From positions 1 through 64,000 of the forward strand of contig JAJRSF010000053.1 of assembly GCA_024278935.1 (NCBI GenBank): 64,000 nucleotides of DNA. Direction: 5' to 3'. A program made the position numbers and the translations under genes. The stretch comes from Candidatus Zixiibacteriota bacterium. GTDB lineage: Bacteria; Zixibacteria; MSB-5A5; GN15; FEB-12. This document shows positions 61,040 through 64,000 of the stretch, one piece after another. How positions within the stretch are numbered: the first letter of the stretch is position 1; each line of letters opens with the position of its first letter. The notes beneath the pieces are model-generated. The model searched no databases. It worked only from the letters and a program-made list of their open reading frames with translations, and was not told the DNA's origin.

Positions 61040-61263
61040 CCGCATCCACCTCCGCCAAATCCTCTTCCACCGCTGGAGCTTTCTTTACTGAAATAAATAT
61101 GGTCATCCATTTCACGTTCAATCAGATTTTTATCAAGCTGCATATTTGGAGAAGCCAAAATATCCCGCTCCCAGACATGGACTCCCATGGTGGCACATCC
61201 TGAAAAACTAAAACACAGTATGAGGATTAAACTTATAAAAAATATCTTTTTATACTTATTCAT
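61030..61263 (-). CDS. DUF4266 family lipoprotein with CGC tail
   Basis: 77 residues from the ATG at 61263, which overlaps the TlpA stop; a GTG at 61275 is possible. Lipoprotein signal with lipobox FSGC (Cys23), then VHVWERDILASPNMQLD and EREMDDHIYFSKESSSGG. The end reads GGGGCGCN with Cys74 and Cys76, as in DUF4266 proteins. These glycine codons also make the Shine-Dalgarno of the DUF3570 gene, so the two are translationally coupled. The cysteine-glycine tail looks like a site for modification or metal binding (inference). Confidence 0.85.
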   Translation of the reverse strand: MNKYKKIFFISLILILCFSFSGCATMGVHVWERDILASPNMQLDKNLIEREMDDHIYFSKESSSGGRGFGGGGCGCN

Positions 61264-61759
61264 TTTTGGTTTCACTTTTATGTATGAGAGTTACAATTTT
61301 TTTCTCAAGCTCATTGGATTCTTTTTTTGTAAAGCCGGTATGTTTAAAAATAAATTTTCCTGTTTTGTCAAAGAGAAAAGATGTTGGCATAGCATCTAGT
61401 TTAAAAGCTTTTGCAATCTCACCTGCCGGATCAAAAAGATTCACTGCCTTAAAACTGTTATTCTTAAGAAATTTATCAGCTGCTTTACGGTCTTTATCAA
61501 CATTGACTGTAATTATTATTAATCCCGAATCAGAATACTTCTCTGATATTTCTTTCATCCATCGAAATGATTTACGACAGGGAACACACCATGATGCCCA
61601 GAAATCGAGATAGACAACTTTATTTTCAATAACCGTAGAATCAGGGATTAGTTGTTTAATCTCATCAATCGAAAATGATTTCGTTTCTGCTGTTGTAGTA
61701 GAACTTGCAAGGCAGAAAAAAAACATAATAATAATTGTGATCCGACAATTTTTTTTCAT
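61256..61759 (-). CDS. TlpA-like periplasmic thioredoxin
   Basis: 167 residues from the ATG at 61759 (GGAG upstream); earlier in-frame starts give an implausible basic extension. Signal peptide (ITIIIMFFFCLASSTTTAE). Thioredoxin fold with the active site WCVPC (Cys58, Cys61), then TVNVDKDRKAADKFLK and cis-Pro in DAMPTSFLFDKTG. It would reduce or maintain periplasmic thiols. First gene of the operon with DUF4266, DUF3570 and ApbE; DUF4266 has two C-terminal cysteines that could be its substrate (inference). Confidence 0.9.
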   Translation of the reverse strand: MKKNCRITIIIMFFFCLASSTTTAETKSFSIDEIKQLIPDSTVIENKVVYLDFWASWCVPCRKSFRWMKEISEKYSDSGLIIITVNVDKDRKAADKFLKNNSFKAVNLFDPAGEIAKAFKLDAMPTSFLFDKTGKFIFKHTGFTKKESNELEKKIVTLIHKSETKNE

Positions 61760-62022
61760 AAATATTTTATCTCCACAAATTTTTAGAATCTTTTGATTTA
61801 TTGTTAAACGATGAAAGTCAATGAGAGTTCCTGCTCTTTTATTAAGTCGTATCATTCTTTTAAACAAGATAAAAGATACATAAGTTGCGATAGGACTATT
61901 TTATTAGATATTTTTTAAAGATTATAAGGAAAAATGTATAAAATAACGTATAAATAGAAAATAATAATGTTCCAATATTCAGCTATGAAAACTTTAGCCG
62001 ATAATAGAAAAATGGTGCTGAT

Positions 62023-64000
62023 ATGATTATAAAAACAAAAAAGAAACTCTCGATAGAAGTAACCGATAAACAGGCTGTTTACCCTGTTTTACCCCTTCAA
62101 ACTGGTATTTTATTTCCCGGTACAATGATTACTATTCAGGTTGGGCGTAAAGAAAATTTAGAGTTACTCAAAAGATGTGAAAATGGCTCAAAGAAATTTG
62201 TTGCCGCCTATTCTCCCCATGCAAAACGAATAGAAGATTCAATTTCTCCTGTTCATCAGATTGGTGTATTAGCAGTTGTCCGAGATATAAAAGAAAGTGC
62301 CGGAAACTCTGTCGTAGCAACTATTGAAGGGCTCAAAAGAGTATCTTTAAATGAAATCCAAAAAACGACACCATTTATAACTGCTAAAATTGACCTGTTG
62401 CAATCATCAAAACGTGTGCCTCGAAATCTCAAGGAAAAAATAGAAGAGGTCTTACAGGTCGTTTCTGAAATTACAACTATAGCCCCAACATATTCAGATG
62501 AGCATCTAAGAGTTCTGAAAATGTCCCAAGAAGACCCATCATTAATGGCCGACACAGCGGCATCGCTATTCAGGCTTTCATTAGATACGCAACAGGAGTT
62601 GTTAGAATATGTCGACTTAAGTCTGCGGTTTAAATTATTACTGAAACATTTGAATGCCGAATTAAATCGAGTTGCTACGTTACATCGAATCCAAACCAAT
62701 GTTGAAAAGACGTTTGAAGCTGATCAGGAAAAAAGTTTTCTACGGCAGCAGCTTCGTGAGATAAAAAAACTTCTTGGTGAAGAATTTCTTGAAGAAGAAA
62801 TATCTATTGAATATAAAAATAAGATAAAATTAAATAACATGCTCCCCGGCGAAGTCGCCGCCAGAGCATTGATAGAAGCTGACCGTTTGAGTCAGTTGTC
62901 AACCGCCTCGGCAGAGTTTGGTGTTACAAAAAACTATCTCGACTGGTTGATGCAATTACCATGGAAAAAATCTACTCCTGAAATTTATAAAGTTGATGAT
63001 ATCGAAAAAGTTTTATCAACAGGATATTACGGTCCGAAACAAATTAAAGATCAGATTATTCAAAAGTTGTCATTACGAAAACATCTCGGTGGTATTGACG
63101 ATGGTCCGACCCTTTGTTTGATAGGAGCTCCGGGAACAGGGAAAGCTGCCATTGCTCGAGCGATTGCTACGGCATTAGGAAAAGAATTTGTCCGTGTCTC
63201 GGTAGGTGGTATCTCCGATGCTTCTGAACTAAAAGGAACTTTACGTACATTTTTAGGAGCAATGCCCGGTAAAATTATTCAGACCCTTCGTGATGCGGGT
63301 ACATCTGACCCGGTCATGCTTATAGAAGATATCGATTATTTTAATATCGAAAATGATTCATCGGTAAATATGGCATTACTGGAAGCGGTCGATAGCCGTC
63401 TGAATTCAAAATTTTTAGATAATTATATCGGTCTGCCGTTTGATTTAAGTAAAGTTATGTTTATCTGTTCGGTTCGTTCTTACGAAGAAATCCCTGAACA
63501 GTTTATTCCACGTTTTGAACTGCTGGAACTTCCGGGTTATATTGAAAGAGAAAAAATTGTTATCACAAAACGATATATCCTTCCGCAACTATTGAAAAAA
63601 CATGGATTAACAAAATCTGAATTTAAGTTGTCAGATAAAATCCTAGCACAATTAATTGCGACATACACTCAAGAGGCAGGACTCTTAGGCTTGTCTCAAC
63701 AGCTTGATAAAATTTTCAGAAAAATCTTGTTGGAAAAAGTAACACGTAAAAAGAAAAAATGGATTCTTACAGAAAATAATCTTGAAACTTATCTTGGACT
63801 TCCATATTATATTCCTGAAATAGCAGAAAAAGAACCGGAGATTGGTATAGCGGCAGGTCTTGCTTGGACAGGTGCCGGTGGCGACTTGATGTTTATTGAA
63901 GGTATCAAAATGCGTGGGGAAGGGCAGATTACTTCGACAGGTTCGTTAGGTGAAGTGATGAAAGAATCTATTCAAGCAGCCCATTCGTATGTACGTTCAA
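62023..64000 (+). CDS. Lon-family protease with degraded ATPase motifs (3' end outside window)
   Basis: 659 codons in the window, truncated at its end. The N-terminal substrate domain (VLPLQTGILFPGTMITIQVGRKE) and coiled coil (FLRQQLREIKKLLGEEFLEEEI) are Lon-like. In the AAA+ module Walker A reads GAPGTGKAA (368-376) where Lon has GK-T-S, Walker B reads LIEDID (433-438) where Lon has LDEID, and sensor 1 reads CSVRS in place of TAN; the arginine-finger PRFELLEL region remains. The protease domain begins (GIAAGLAWTGAGGDLMFIEG) but the Ser-Lys dyad is beyond the window. ATP hydrolysis is doubtful. No strong ribosome site at the ATG. Confidence 0.88.
   Translation, partial: MIIKTKKKLSIEVTDKQAVYPVLPLQTGILFPGTMITIQVGRKENLELLKRCENGSKKFVAAYSPHAKRIEDSISPVHQIGVLAVVRDIKESAGNSVVATIEGLKRVSLNEIQKTTPFITAKIDLLQSSKRVPRNLKEKIEEVLQVVSEITTIAPTYSDEHLRVLKMSQEDPSLMADTAASLFRLSLDTQQELLEYVDLSLRFKLLLKHLNAELNRVATLHRIQTNVEKTFEADQEKSFLRQQLREIKKLLGEEFLEEEISIEYKNKIKLNNMLPGEVAARALIEADRLSQLSTASAEFGVTKNYLDWLMQLPWKKSTPEIYKVDDIEKVLSTGYYGPKQIKDQIIQKLSLRKHLGGIDDGPTLCLIGAPGTGKAAIARAIATALGKEFVRVSVGGISDASELKGTLRTFLGAMPGKIIQTLRDAGTSDPVMLIEDIDYFNIENDSSVNMALLEAVDSRLNSKFLDNYIGLPFDLSKVMFICSVRSYEEIPEQFIPRFELLELPGYIEREKIVITKRYILPQLLKKHGLTKSEFKLSDKILAQLIATYTQEAGLLGLSQQLDKIFRKILLEKVTRKKKKWILTENNLETYLGLPYYIPEIAEKEPEIGIAAGLAWTGAGGDLMFIEGIKMRGEGQITSTGSLGEVMKESIQAAHSYVRS

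Overview
The window is AT-rich bacterial chromosome with no rRNA, tRNA, CRISPR array or insertion sequence that I can see. Several traits point to the FCB superphylum, probably a Zixibacteria, KSB1 or Fibrobacter-like lineage: secreted proteins ending in YPNPFNP/FlgD-Ig-like tails, dockerin pairs built on the D-ISDLV-VDF pattern, a gingipain-type C25 protease, ExbBD-TonB gene sets, and one promoter carrying a palindrome of the form reported for the Fibrobacter LexA box. The phylum is an inference from family content; no marker gene settles it.

Layout. 1-3.4 kb: permease tail, comF, tyrosine recombinase, receiver plus degenerate GGDEF protein. 3.5-5.5 kb: OPT transporter. 5.6-10.9 kb: two tandem paralogous secreted proteins, one frameshifted. 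11.4-12.5 kb: cohesin-like protein with a type IX-like tail, then a terminator-bounded small RNA candidate. 12.5-16.3 kb: PP-loop tRNA-thiolation-like enzyme and a divergent MlaEFD lipid transporter. 16.3-19.6 kb: intergenic repeats and a gingipain-dockerin protein. 19.6-24.8 kb: cytochrome c maturation genes ccmABCDEF of the variant type (CcmE with Cys instead of His; no ccmG/ccmH), including a 37-residue ccmD. 24.8-30.4 kb: small accessory genes, notably a secreted six-cysteine peptide next to a membrane-anchored redoxin, a family 2 glycosyltransferase, a 2H phosphoesterase, and a twice-frameshifted gene. 30.5-35.1 kb: S9 peptidase and fused 2-oxoacid dehydrogenase E1, both frameshifted. 35.1-42.5 kb: three large lipoproteins of Ig/PKD-like domains plus about 50-residue repeats, separated by near-identical terminator-promoter cassettes, with a DUF1028 protein between them. 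42.5-52.4 kb: polysaccharide flippase and a TPR/4-TM/ExbB/ExbD/ExbD/TonB/TonB energy-coupling cluster. 52.5-58.8 kb: choice-of-anchor-B/dockerin protein, AbiTii protein, and an SOS-like unit (ribonucleotide-reductase-tail miniprotein plus Ski2-like helicase). 58.9-61.8 kb: TlpA-DUF4266-DUF3570-ApbE operon. 62.0-64.0 kb: Lon-family protein with a degraded ATPase site, cut by the window end.

A recurring feature is gene interruption. At least seven genes are broken, nearly all by changes equivalent to losing one base, mostly in short mononucleotide runs, and two more carry a single in-frame TAG. The pattern suggests homopolymer undercalling or rapid indel decay rather than programmed frameshifting. 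Genes are therefore described as their likely intact forms, with the breakpoints given.

Functionally the window is mostly cell envelope and periplasm: lipid transport, outer-membrane energy coupling, cytochrome c assembly, periplasmic thiol and flavin chemistry, and surface-displayed proteins.
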